From positions 62,001-126,000 of the forward strand of contig JAZNPC010000066.1 in the NCBI GenBank assembly GCA_045589455.1: a DNA stretch of 64,000 nucleotides. Reading direction: 5' to 3'. Positions 53,206 through 62,670 of the stretch are shown here, piece by piece (the first letter of the stretch is position 1; each line of letters starts with the position of its first letter). The stretch is from RGIG990 sp045589455 (GTDB lineage: Bacteria; Verrucomicrobiota; Kiritimatiellia; RFP12; UBA3636). Made by a program: the position numbers and the translations under genes. The notes under the pieces were generated by a model. It had not been told where the DNA came from. It ran no database searches and saw only the letters and a program-made list of their open reading frames with translations.

Positions 53206-53646
53206 ATGAACAAGACTCAAATGCAGCATGAAATTTTTGATAAATGGATACACCTATGTGGAAAAATTATTAATTTGTATTATGAAAATTATAAGGGTGC
53301 CGAGCTTCCACGCTCATACCTTGAAATTTTAATGTATTTAACGAAGGATGAAAATATTTGCGAGCCTTCCGTAATAGCGGATTCGCTTTGTATCCCACGC
53401 CAAACTATGACTTCAATTATTGATTCAATGGTCAAGCAAAAGCTAGTTGAAAGAATCCCTCACTTATCGGATAGACGTAGAATACAAATTGAAATAACCG
53501 AAAAGGGACGCAAGACTGCTGTAGAATTTAAAAGTAGAATTGTTGAAATATTTCATCAATCAATGGATAGCTCAAAGCAAAAGGCTGTCCTTGAAAAAAT
53601 ATCAGCCGCCTTAACTCTTATCGAAGAGGTTGAGTTTAAGGCATAA
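53206..53646 (+). CDS. MarR-family transcriptional regulator
   Basis: The 146-residue protein has the winged helix of MarR: EPSVIADSLCIPRQTMTSIIDSMVKQKLVERIPHLSDRRR (in blocks, residues about 52-92), where the wing ends in DRR. The N-terminal dimerisation helices resemble others of the family. It is the first gene of an operon with an outer membrane channel, a membrane fusion protein and an RND pump, so it probably represses efflux in the absence of a ligand. Ligand unknown. Confidence 0.92.
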   Translation: MNKTQMQHEIFDKWIHLCGKIINLYYENYKGAELPRSYLEILMYLTKDENICEPSVIADSLCIPRQTMTSIIDSMVKQKLVERIPHLSDRRRIQIEITEKGRKTAVEFKSRIVEIFHQSMDSSKQKAVLEKISAALTLIEEVEFKA

Positions 53647-53673
53647 ATATTACCAAAGAAAGGAGATGAGAAA

Positions 53674-55035
53674 ATGAATAAGCATCTACTTTTAATGACA
53701 GGTATAACAATGCTTTCCTTTGTTTCTGGCTGCGTAAGCTTTGATGCAAGGGAAGCACGCCAAAATCAAACAGATGAATTTCTTAAAGAATTAGAACAAA
53801 AACAAGCAGAACTTCTAGCAAAGCCACTTACTCTAGATGTTTGTGTTGCTATTGCTATGGATAACAATTATGATGTACGTCTAGCAGCATTAGATACTGA
53901 ATTAGGACAAATTGCAAAGAATCTCTCTTTCTCTGCATTCCTTCCACAAGTAACAGCAGCTGCAGGATATACAGCATTCAATAAGGACCCAATAACATCT
54001 TCTGAAAGATTTGGTCATGGGTCGATAGATGTTGCGCTTCCAATCATTGCACCATCTTCATGGTATCTTTTTGATGCAGTTCAACACAGCAAGGAAGCGG
54101 CCGCATTGGCAGAGAGCTATGTTCGACAGGCAATAACACTTGATGTAACAACACGATATTTTGAGGTTCTAATACAAGATCAATTAGTGTTAGCAATTGT
54201 TGCGCAGGTTGAAGCAGTGGAGGCTGAGAATGATCGCATTGCTGGTCTATTTAATGAAGGTCTTGCCCGAGAATGGGAGCGTAATCAAGCAGCAGCAATG
54301 CTTAGTGATCGACGCTTTGCTTTAGAACAAGCAAAAAATCAATTACGAGTTGCTAAAGCAAAACTTCTCGAATCAATGGGCTTAAACCCTTTGGCTGAAT
54401 TTACTATAGAGAAAACAGTTGCAGCTCCTGAAATGCCAGAAGGAACAGTAGAGGAGCTTGTTCTTAAGGCTTTAGAGCAACATCCAGAGCTAGCTATAGC
54501 CGACCGTCAGGTTGTAATAAAAGAGAATGAAGTGCGTCAAGCTTTTTGTGAATTTATCCCAGTTGTTTCCTTGTTCACTAGCTTCTCTTTTACTGGAAAT
54601 GAAGTAGGTAACCCTCCAAGCAGTAATATTTCATATGGCTTTAATGGCGCTTGGACTATTTTTAAGGGCTTTTATAATACCGCTAACTATAAGCGTTCAA
54701 AGGTTGAACGTACGCGTAGTGAATATGAAAGGGAGAAAACCTTTTTATCAATAATTACTCGAGTTGTTGCTGCTGAAGCTGCCGTTCGTGAAGCACATAA
54801 TAATAGTGAACTTGCTAGGGCTCAGCTTGAAGTTGCAAGAGCAAAAGCAGAGGATTATTCTGCTCGCGCAGGTGAAGGCTTAATAAAATATAGTGATGCT
54901 CTAGATGCAAAATCAGAAATGAATGTAGCTGAGGTAGCAAATATTAGAGCTAGCTTTGCTGAACAAATTGCAATTGAAAATTTGCGTTATGTAATGGGTG
55001 AGAATTTTCATGTAATTAATAATGCAGAGGAATAA
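53674..55035 (+). CDS. TolC/OprM-type outer membrane efflux lipoprotein
   Basis: The 453-residue protein has a lipobox (FVSGC, Cys20) and two similar halves of outer-membrane-efflux type (long helices around ALDTELGQIAKNLSFSAFLP and ALEQHPELAIADRQVVIKEN). It would form the trimeric channel of the pump encoded downstream. The lipid anchor resembles OprM. The gene lies 27 bases after marR and 29 before the fusion protein gene. Confidence 0.92.
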   Translation: MNKHLLLMTGITMLSFVSGCVSFDAREARQNQTDEFLKELEQKQAELLAKPLTLDVCVAIAMDNNYDVRLAALDTELGQIAKNLSFSAFLPQVTAAAGYTAFNKDPITSSERFGHGSIDVALPIIAPSSWYLFDAVQHSKEAAALAESYVRQAITLDVTTRYFEVLIQDQLVLAIVAQVEAVEAENDRIAGLFNEGLAREWERNQAAAMLSDRRFALEQAKNQLRVAKAKLLESMGLNPLAEFTIEKTVAAPEMPEGTVEELVLKALEQHPELAIADRQVVIKENEVRQAFCEFIPVVSLFTSFSFTGNEVGNPPSSNISYGFNGAWTIFKGFYNTANYKRSKVERTRSEYEREKTFLSIITRVVAAEAAVREAHNNSELARAQLEVARAKAEDYSARAGEGLIKYSDALDAKSEMNVAEVANIRASFAEQIAIENLRYVMGENFHVINNAEE

Positions 55036-55064
55036 TTTATTTTTGGAAAATAATGGAGGTATAT

Positions 55065-56213
55065 ATGAAAAATATAGGTTTTTTAATTTGTGCATTAGCA
55101 TTAGTAGGTTGCTCAAGTGAAAATCAAGTAGAGAAGCAAGAAACAATAGCTGATCGTGTGCTAAATGTTAAGGTTGAAGAAGCCGTAGAAATAAACTTCG
55201 AAGAACAATTAAAGGTTCAAGGAAGTGCAGAGGCAACAGATTCCGCTACTGTTAGTGCTCGTGTGGCAGGCCCTCTTCTTGAGGTTTGTGTAGATGTTGG
55301 TGATGCTGTTGAAAAGGATAAAACAGTCCTTTTTAAGGTTGATGCTGCAGAGCTAGAGAATCGTGTGCTAATCGCCCAACAGGATGTTGCTACTGCAAAG
55401 GCAGCGCTTGTTGTAGCAGAAGCAAATGATAAGCGTGCAAAGGTAGATTTTGATAAAGCAGAGCGTGATGCAGCTCGTTATACTCGCCTTTATGAGCAAA
55501 AGCTTGTAACTGATAATGAGTATGAGCAGGCAATCGTAAAGCGTGATGCAGCTGCTGCTCAGGTAGCAATTACAGAAGCAAATATTCTACATGCAAAGCA
55601 GCAAATTTCTCAAGCAGAAGCAATGCTTAAAATTGCGGAGCGCAACCTAGCTGATGCAACCATCTATGCACCAATTTCTGGCGTTGTAAGTAAGCGTTAT
55701 CGAGAGCCAGGAGAGCGTGTAGATAGAGGGACTGAAATAGTTTCTATTACTGGCCAGGGAAGTGTAGAAGCAATAGCTTTTTTGCCTTCATTCTATTATT
55801 CTAGTGTTGTTGTAGGAGAAACAGAGGTAGCTCTTTCGATTGATGGAGTAGAGCTTGGTCGCTTCAAGGTTACGGCTAAAAGTCCTGCTATTGATATGAA
55901 GCTTCGTACCTTTGAGGTTCGTGCTTTAGTTGAAAATTCTGAATTCGCAATTCCTGGTGCCCTAGTGGAGTTTAATTTTATTATATCTTCAAAATCAGCA
56001 ATTGGTGTTCCTGATTGTGCTGTACTTACACGCGCGGCAGGAGAGCTTGTGTATGTGCAATCTGGTGACGTAGCAAAGGAAACTATTGTAACAACTGGTT
56101 TACATAGTAATGGCTTTGTAGAGATAGTTTCTGGTCTTAATCCTGGGGATAAGATTGTTGTTGAAGGACAAACACAACTCTATGATGGAAGAAAGGTTGA
56201 GGTTGTACATTAA
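55065..56213 (+). CDS. RND membrane fusion lipoprotein (HlyD/AcrA type)
   Basis: The ATG at 55065 follows GGAGG by five bases; the ATG at 55053 would put that site inside the gene. The 382-residue protein has a lipobox (LALVGC, Cys16). It continues with a lipoyl-like half (VSARVAGPLLEVCVDVGDAV), a long coiled coil (about 105-200) and the second lipoyl half (ATIYAPISGVVSKRYREPGE). It links the inner membrane pump to the TolC-like channel. It is close to both neighbours in one operon. Confidence 0.93.
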   Translation: MKNIGFLICALALVGCSSENQVEKQETIADRVLNVKVEEAVEINFEEQLKVQGSAEATDSATVSARVAGPLLEVCVDVGDAVEKDKTVLFKVDAAELENRVLIAQQDVATAKAALVVAEANDKRAKVDFDKAERDAARYTRLYEQKLVTDNEYEQAIVKRDAAAAQVAITEANILHAKQQISQAEAMLKIAERNLADATIYAPISGVVSKRYREPGERVDRGTEIVSITGQGSVEAIAFLPSFYYSSVVVGETEVALSIDGVELGRFKVTAKSPAIDMKLRTFEVRALVENSEFAIPGALVEFNFIISSKSAIGVPDCAVLTRAAGELVYVQSGDVAKETIVTTGLHSNGFVEIVSGLNPGDKIVVEGQTQLYDGRKVEVVH

Positions 56214-56290
56214 TTTTGTACAATCGTTTTCTAGGTGAGGCAAGGATTTTGCCATTATATATTTTAATATTTTAGGATAGGAGGTTTGTC

Positions 56291-59200
56291 ATGTTTTTAG
56301 CTGCTGCTTCAACAAAACGTCCAATTGCAATGAGCTGTTTAATCATTGCGCTAGTAATTTTAGGTTTTAATTCTTATCGAAAGCTTTCTCTTGAGAATTT
56401 GCCTTCTGTTGATGTGCCATATATTACTATTACAACCACATGGTTAGGCGCATCTCCTGAGGACATGGAGAAGGATGTTGCAAAATATATTGAGGATGCT
56501 GTTTCTGGTGTTGAAGGATTAAAGCATGTTAATTCATTGTGTATGGAAAATGTATGCAGTGTAATGATTGAGTTTGATCTTTCTGTGGATGTTGATGTTG
56601 CTTCACAAAATGTTCGAGAGAAAATCGATGGTATTCTTTCTCAGTTACCAGCCGCCGCAGATAGACCAGTAATTGAAAAGCTCGATATTAATGCTACGTC
56701 TGTTGCAACAATGTTTTTAAAAGGAACATATACTCGTGATGATTTATATGAGTATGCAGATAATAATTTGTCTGATCGTTTTGCAACAGTAAATGGTGTT
56801 GCAGAGGTCCAACTTACTGGTGGTAATGAGCGAGAGGTATGGGTTGAACTAGATCGAAATAAGCTTGCAGCTGCAGGCTTAACCTCATCTCAGGTTGTTG
56901 CTGCAATTCAGAGTGGTATTTTGACAATGCCAAGTGGTCGTATTCGAGAGCATGGTAGTGAATATTCTCTTCGTTTTGATGCTGAGTATGATTCTATTGA
57001 GGAAATTGCATCAATGGAAATTGTTGCAAAGGATGGCTCTCGTCGTTATTTGTCAGATCTTGGAAATGTTCGTAGAGCAACAGAGGAAATTCGTCAACGT
57101 GCTACTCTTAATGGAGAGCCAGGTGTTGTAATTAAGGTTGTAAAAAAATCTGATGGCAACACTGTTCAGGTTGTAAATGATCTTAAGAAACGCTTTGAGG
57201 AGCTACAACAGACTCTTCCAGAAGGTATGGAGCTTGTTTGGGTGTTCGATGATGGTGAGATTGTTCAATCAACGGTTGATTCAACTCTAAGTGATATTCT
57301 ATCTGCGGTTGTGCTTTGTGCTATCATATTGTTTGCATTTTTGATCAATGTTCGTACAACCTTGATTGTTGCTATTACAATGCCTGTTACAATGATTATC
57401 AGCGTGTTCTTTATTTATACCTGTGGATTATCATTAAACACCTCAACAATGCTTGCTATTGGTTTGTCTACGGGTATTCTTGTGTCAAACTCAATTGTTG
57501 TTCTTGAAAATGTGGTTAAGCGTTTTGACTCCATTGAAAATAAGTGGGAGGCGGCTTATAAAGGAACAAGTGAGGTTGCAGTGGCTGTTTTAGCATCTGC
57601 AGGAACAAACGTTGTTGTTATGCTTCCTATTGCAATGATGAGCTCAATTGTTGGCCGTTTCTTTACACCATTTGCTATTACAACACTAATTGTTAATGGC
57701 GCATCTATCTTTATCAGCTTTACGCTTACTCCAATTTTGTGTGCTCTATTTATGAAAAAGCGTAGAGAAATGACAGGTCGCCTTGGTCGTTTTTCTGTTT
57801 CGTGGGAAGAAATGTTTAATAGATTAGGTAAACGTACAAGTAATTTTCTTGCTACAGTTTGCCGTAGTACAATTATTTCAACATTGGTTATAGGTGGAAC
57901 AATTGCGGCATTTCTATTAACTATGAAATTTGGCACTCAGGGGCTTGGCTTTACGATGATTGAAAATGATGATTGGGGTAGAGTTTTTGTTCGCCTTGAG
58001 TGTCCTAGCTATTATGACTTAAATAAGACAACAGAGAAGGCAGAGGAGGCAATTGCTCGCATTAAGGATTTGCCAGATTTAGATTATGTGCTTCTGTCTG
58101 TTGGTAAGGCTGATGCTATGGGTGGTCAGGCAAATGAAGGTGTTTACCTTGCACAGCTTGAGCTTGTTTTTAAATCTGTGTATGAGCGAGATTGGAAGAT
58201 AACCGATACAATCGTTGATGTGCGTAAGCGCTTATCAACGGTGACCGATGTAATTTCAACAGTATCTATTCCATCAACAACAGGTGGCACACAGAATACA
58301 CTTGATCTAAATATTTCTGGTCCAGAGCTTGAGCAGCTCGCCATGCGTGCACAGCGTCTTCAACAGCTTGCCATGCACAACCCAGGCGTTGGCCAGATAG
58401 ATACGACTGCGCGTGATGATAAGCCAGAATTGCTAATTACTCCAAAGCGGGCAGTGTTGAACGATATTGGCTTCACAGCACAGGGGCTTGGTACAATGCT
58501 TCGTGGCAATGTTGATGGCATTGAGGCGGCTTCCTATAAGGCGGGTGAAAAGACAATTGATATTCGCGTAAAATATGCTGAAGAGGAGGGTGCTGCTCAA
58601 GTAGATGCATTTGCAATCCCTGGATACACGGGCTTTCCTGTGCCGCTAACCACAATTGCAGAGGTAAAACGCAGTGCTTCAAAGATTCTTATTTATCGCG
58701 TTGATAAGGAGAGAACAGTTAAGGTTGTTGGTGCTGAAACACCAGGCTACGCCTCTGGAACAGTTATCAATGAATTGCAGCAAACAGCGGTCGAAAATGA
58801 GTTAGTTGGCTCAGATGGCTACTATATTCGTCCATCTGGTCAAGCAGAAATGATTGATGAGTCTGTTGCTGATTTTGGTGAGGCAATTCTTTTGGCAATT
58901 TTGATGACATATCTAACACTTGCTGCGATACTTGAAAGCTTTGTTCGTCCATTTATCGTGCTATTGACAATTCCGATGTCACTTATTGGAGTAATAATTG
59001 CTTTGCAGGTTTCAGGCATGAATATTTCAATTTTCGTGCTACTCGGTATTGTGCTATTGATTGGTGTTGTGGTAAATGCTGCCGTATTGATAGTTGACCG
59101 CATGAGTCAGCTAATAACCCAAGGAATAGGTAAGCGAGAGGCAATGCTCCAAGCGGTAGAGGATACCTTCCGTTCTGTAGTGATGGTTGTGGCAGCGTCT

Positions 59201-59365
59201 GGACTTGGAATGGTTCCAATCGCTATGGCAAGTGGTATTGGTGCTGTAAATCGCATAGGAATTGGCGCCGCATCAGTAGGTGGTATTATTGTCGCTGGAA
59301 TATTAACAGTTATAGTTATTCCTGTTCTTTATGTTCGCTGCACTAAAGCTAAAAAAAACAATTAA
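56291..59365 (+). CDS. RND efflux pump permease (AcrB/HAE1 family)
   Basis: The 1024-residue protein has twelve membrane segments and two large periplasmic loops in the AcrB order. The start FLAAASTKRPIAMSCLIIAL is typical. In membrane segment 4 the sequence is GLSTGILVSNSIVVLEN, where AcrB has GLVVDDAIVVVEN, so both proton-relay aspartates are replaced by V/S/N-type residues. In segment 10 the sequence is IGVVVNAAVLIVDR. The substrate is unknown. It is the final gene of the marR operon and is followed by a strong terminator. Confidence 0.93.
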   Translation: MFLAAASTKRPIAMSCLIIALVILGFNSYRKLSLENLPSVDVPYITITTTWLGASPEDMEKDVAKYIEDAVSGVEGLKHVNSLCMENVCSVMIEFDLSVDVDVASQNVREKIDGILSQLPAAADRPVIEKLDINATSVATMFLKGTYTRDDLYEYADNNLSDRFATVNGVAEVQLTGGNEREVWVELDRNKLAAAGLTSSQVVAAIQSGILTMPSGRIREHGSEYSLRFDAEYDSIEEIASMEIVAKDGSRRYLSDLGNVRRATEEIRQRATLNGEPGVVIKVVKKSDGNTVQVVNDLKKRFEELQQTLPEGMELVWVFDDGEIVQSTVDSTLSDILSAVVLCAIILFAFLINVRTTLIVAITMPVTMIISVFFIYTCGLSLNTSTMLAIGLSTGILVSNSIVVLENVVKRFDSIENKWEAAYKGTSEVAVAVLASAGTNVVVMLPIAMMSSIVGRFFTPFAITTLIVNGASIFISFTLTPILCALFMKKRREMTGRLGRFSVSWEEMFNRLGKRTSNFLATVCRSTIISTLVIGGTIAAFLLTMKFGTQGLGFTMIENDDWGRVFVRLECPSYYDLNKTTEKAEEAIARIKDLPDLDYVLLSVGKADAMGGQANEGVYLAQLELVFKSVYERDWKITDTIVDVRKRLSTVTDVISTVSIPSTTGGTQNTLDLNISGPELEQLAMRAQRLQQLAMHNPGVGQIDTTARDDKPELLITPKRAVLNDIGFTAQGLGTMLRGNVDGIEAASYKAGEKTIDIRVKYAEEEGAAQVDAFAIPGYTGFPVPLTTIAEVKRSASKILIYRVDKERTVKVVGAETPGYASGTVINELQQTAVENELVGSDGYYIRPSGQAEMIDESVADFGEAILLAILMTYLTLAAILESFVRPFIVLLTIPMSLIGVIIALQVSGMNISIFVLLGIVLLIGVVVNAAVLIVDRMSQLITQGIGKREAMLQAVEDTFRSVVMVVAASGLGMVPIAMASGIGAVNRIGIGAASVGGIIVAGILTVIVIPVLYVRCTKAKKNN

Positions 59366-59397
59366 ACCATAAAATAGAAAAATAAAATAGCTTGAAG

Positions 59398-59450
59398 CCT
59401 TATACTTTTATGTTGGGATACTCCCCAATGTAAAAGTGTAAGGTCTTTGT
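59398..59450 (+). terminator. Strong terminator of the efflux operon
   Basis: A long hairpin, 59398-59443, pairs about 20 bases on each side (CCTTATACTTTTATGTTGGG with CCCAATGTAAAAGTGTAAGG), with a few G-U pairs, around a six-base loop. TCTTTGTTTT follows. Confidence 0.9.
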
Positions 59451-59623
59451 TTTAAATAAAGCAATAGAAGTTGTAAAAAGAAATATGTGCTTCACAACTA
59501 AAAACATGTTTATCTTTTTAGAAAAATATACTATTATATAATGTATATTAAATGAGTGGTTTTTATTTATAAAAATACACCTATTGTTTTGTTTTGACTT
59601 GTGCTGGAATTAAAATTTTACTA

Positions 59624-60220
59624 ATGATGTTTGAATCAACAAAAAAGAACATAAATTATCCTTTTCAACATTGTTGTACAAAGGATTGGTCTTGTTTTGT
59701 AAAATCAAATTCAGGGCAAGCTATGGTTGAATTTGTTGTTGCAGTTGTTCTTATAATGCTTGTTGTTGGAGGAATCATTACAGTTGCCAACTTGCAAAGA
59801 GCAGATGCTAAAAGTATGCTGGATGCAACAACCTCAGCAATAGAGGATTCTATGGGAGATGCTATTCCATCTAAATTTTCTCCTATAAGCGATTGGAATA
59901 ATGGTCCAGATGGATATGAACAAACAAAGGATGATAGGCCAGAGAGTGGAAGCTTTTCTAATGTGCGCAATGATATAACTGGTTATTCTGTTCCTAATGA
60001 TGATTGGAGTGCCTTTGATCGAGTGGATGGAACCAGTGCAATTTATGGTGATATAGAGCATTTTGATTCAAGCGGAGCAACCTCTACCTTTGGAATGGTT
60101 GAAGGTGAGGCCACTGAAACAGCAGAGATTCCACAGGTAATTCAAAGAATGCTGGGTGCTTCTAGTGAGGTAAGTGTTGAGAACCAAGTGTGGATGCCAA
60201 AAACTGAGGGTTTATATTAA
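59624..60220 (+). CDS. TadE-like pseudopilin protein
   Basis: From the ATG at 59624 the protein has 198 residues. The TadE hallmark is GQAMVEFVVAVVLIMLVVGG (about residues 32-51), where a Glu follows an AMVEF-type start and a membrane helix. The remainder is polar and Asp/Ser-rich. TadE proteins are minor pilins of Flp/Tad pili. No Tad ATPase or secretin gene lies in the window. The start is uncertain: TTG at 59594 would add ten residues and no good ribosome site is visible for either. Confidence 0.75.
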   Translation: MMFESTKKNINYPFQHCCTKDWSCFVKSNSGQAMVEFVVAVVLIMLVVGGIITVANLQRADAKSMLDATTSAIEDSMGDAIPSKFSPISDWNNGPDGYEQTKDDRPESGSFSNVRNDITGYSVPNDDWSAFDRVDGTSAIYGDIEHFDSSGATSTFGMVEGEATETAEIPQVIQRMLGASSEVSVENQVWMPKTEGLY

Positions 60221-60224
60221 TGCT

Positions 60225-60905
60225 ATGCATAAAAAAATTTATAAACATTTTATAGTATTGCTCTTGTTTCTTGCTTTTATCAGCACTGCAACTTCTGCTG
60301 TATTTATAAGGACAAGAGGAGGAATAAACAATTTTTTTGATAAGCTTGCTTCAACACAGGTTTATACAGCAGAGCTTGAAGTCAATGGTGCTCCAGGCAC
60401 AATATCTATTTATAATTTCTACGAGCATGATTCTTTAGATAAACTAGTCAAATATCTAGGATTAGATCCGTCTCTCTTATCTCAGGATGGCTTCCGGGCA
60501 AAGCTAACAGAAGAGCAGGGTGGAGGAATGATTTTCGCGTTTGCAGATGGAGGTGTAGAAAATAATCACGCACCAACAGTAATTTATTTTTCTAGCCCAG
60601 AAAATGGCGCTCCAGTATGGCTTTTCCCAAATATTGCTTCTCCACCTCAATCTAATATACAATTTTCAGTGAGGGATTCATCAAGGGCAATGAAAATTTG
60701 TACGTATATAGATAGCCGAGGTGTATATGGTGCTATAGACAATGTTAGCTTCCAACTTTCTAATGATGGTTGGGAATGTATTACTCCAGGTCGTTCTTCA
60801 ACTAGTGTTTTTTTTGTTAAAAACGATTCCATTACTCTAGTATCTGCTGTTCCATCTCCTGTTGTCGATGGAGGGTGTACTGTTTTAATTATGGAAAAAG
60901 AATAA
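60225..60905 (+). CDS. Secreted protein of unknown family, linked to TadE-like gene
   Basis: The ATG at 60225 gives a 226-residue protein with a signal peptide (MHKKIYKHFIVLLLFLAFIS, cut near TSA). The mature chain contains RGGINNFFDKLAST and a C-terminal domain starting near FPNIASPPQSNIQF that ends SPVVDGGCTVLIMEKE. I recognise no family. It follows the TadE-like gene by four bases and precedes lnt by eleven, so it is probably co-transcribed. It could be an assembly partner of the TadE-like protein; this is only context. Confidence 0.65.
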   Translation: MHKKIYKHFIVLLLFLAFISTATSAVFIRTRGGINNFFDKLASTQVYTAELEVNGAPGTISIYNFYEHDSLDKLVKYLGLDPSLLSQDGFRAKLTEEQGGGMIFAFADGGVENNHAPTVIYFSSPENGAPVWLFPNIASPPQSNIQFSVRDSSRAMKICTYIDSRGVYGAIDNVSFQLSNDGWECITPGRSSTSVFFVKNDSITLVSAVPSPVVDGGCTVLIMEKE

Positions 60906-60916
60906 TTTGATTAATT

Positions 60917-62653
60917 ATGAAAAAAGAATTCCTTTTTAAGAAGCTAATTTTGCCAATACTATTAATTGCTTTAGGTGCTATTTATAGCCTGATATTGCCT
61001 CCTTATACGCAATTCGATTTGGCATGGTTTGGTATGGTGCCATTATTAGTTGTTTTGAGATTTTGTAGACCAAAGGCTGGTTTTTCATATGGCTTATGCT
61101 TTGGAATTGGTTTTTGGTCACTAGGAATTTGGTGGTTTATTTCTCTCGGGAATAAAGGATGTCCATTTGCTCTAGTGATAATTTCTTATCTGCTACTTGT
61201 ACTTGTGTGTGCATTGTTTACCGCAATATTCTCTATGCTAGTTGCTCGTTTGTGGCAGGGTGTAAAATATATTAGCTATCAATCATACATGGATGAGGTT
61301 GATAGAATTGAAGACCTTGAAGATTCTGAATATGAAAAGGAATGGCCATTATTTGAACAAAAAATGAAAGCTATGGGTAGAAGGTTGGCTTTTGCCGAAA
61401 CCTGGAGAATACCCGTTATTGCAATTATGTGGGTTGGGCTTGAGTATTTCCGAGGATTGGTAGGCTTCCCTTGGAATACATTGGCAGTTTCTCAATATAA
61501 ATCATACCCAATTGCACAAATGGCAGCTATTGGAGGCACTGCAGCAATTAGTTTTTTGATAGTCGCAGTAAATGCAGCAATTGCAGGTGTGGGTGTGAGG
61601 ATATGGAGATTATTATATGCTCGAGACTATCCTCGTATTAGACGCCATTTTGATCTTTGGTTTGTTCTTATAATTGTTCTTGCTGCAATGGTTTCTGGTG
61701 TGCGCCAATATCGTTATTTAGACAAGGAAATTAGAAGATTGGATTCTGCAAGTGATTTGCTGATTGTTGGAGCAATTAATAACCATGACACACCTTATTT
61801 GCAAGAAGAAATTGGATATATAAAAATATTTAGAAACCTTTTAGACACAACCTCTGACTTGTCTACTAATGGGGTTGATTTAATCGTTTGGCCAGAAACA
61901 TCAGTTCCTGAATTTTTAACAAACAAAAAAATGAATGCCCGTCTGCAAAAGCTTGCAGACAATTGCAATGTTTATTTGATTGCTGGAGGTATGGAAAAGG
62001 TTTATCCAGATAAAATAGGCTTTGATTTAGGATACAATTCTTCGTATATGTACACACCAAACGGCACAACTGCGTCAATATATCGAAAGAGACATCTTGT
62101 TCCATTCGGTGAATATTTACCATTGGATGAAAAGATACCATATATTAGAAATTTTGCCCCATTTGGGTATAGCGTACGCTCAGGAAAAGGAGCACAGCTG
62201 TTCAACATAAATGGTGTTGAAACAGGAATGTTAATCTGTTTTGAGGATACTTTTTCTTGGACAGCACGAGAATCTGTCAATTCTGGAGCAAGGCTTTTAA
62301 TATCGCATAGTAACGATATGTGGTTTGATTCTGATGTAGAAAAGCTACAGCATCATGCAAACGCGGTTTTTCGTGCGATTGAAACTCGGACACCATTGGT
62401 ACGTGTTTCTAATGATGGTTATATGGGTATTGTTTTACCGACAGGAAAAACAGAACCTCTTTTGAATCCAGATGAAACAATTATGATAAGTGAGGTAATC
62501 CCTAGATTGAGATCTATGCCTCCAACACTTTATATGATTGTGGGTGATTGGATTCTTGCTATCCCATCATTTATTTTTGTTGTTTTGTTTGTTTGTTTTA
62601 TGTATTACGAGCATCGAAAAGCAAAAAAACAAAAGCGTATTGCTAAGGAATAA
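60917..62653 (+). CDS. lnt: Apolipoprotein N-acyltransferase
   Basis: The 578-residue protein has an N-terminal bundle of membrane segments and a carbon-nitrogen hydrolase domain (about 280-540). The catalytic triad is E327 (WPETSVPEF), K391 (YRKRHLVPFGE) and C441 (MLICFEDTF). A final membrane segment lies near 550. Lnt adds the third acyl chain to lipoproteins in Gram-negative bacteria, which fits the lipobox proteins seen here. A cytoplasm-facing acidic insertion lies near residues 120-155. Confidence 0.95.
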   Translation: MKKEFLFKKLILPILLIALGAIYSLILPPYTQFDLAWFGMVPLLVVLRFCRPKAGFSYGLCFGIGFWSLGIWWFISLGNKGCPFALVIISYLLLVLVCALFTAIFSMLVARLWQGVKYISYQSYMDEVDRIEDLEDSEYEKEWPLFEQKMKAMGRRLAFAETWRIPVIAIMWVGLEYFRGLVGFPWNTLAVSQYKSYPIAQMAAIGGTAAISFLIVAVNAAIAGVGVRIWRLLYARDYPRIRRHFDLWFVLIIVLAAMVSGVRQYRYLDKEIRRLDSASDLLIVGAINNHDTPYLQEEIGYIKIFRNLLDTTSDLSTNGVDLIVWPETSVPEFLTNKKMNARLQKLADNCNVYLIAGGMEKVYPDKIGFDLGYNSSYMYTPNGTTASIYRKRHLVPFGEYLPLDEKIPYIRNFAPFGYSVRSGKGAQLFNINGVETGMLICFEDTFSWTARESVNSGARLLISHSNDMWFDSDVEKLQHHANAVFRAIETRTPLVRVSNDGYMGIVLPTGKTEPLLNPDETIMISEVIPRLRSMPPTLYMIVGDWILAIPSFIFVVLFVCFMYYEHRKAKKQKRIAKE

Positions 62654-62670
62654 ATTGTAGGTGATAGTGA

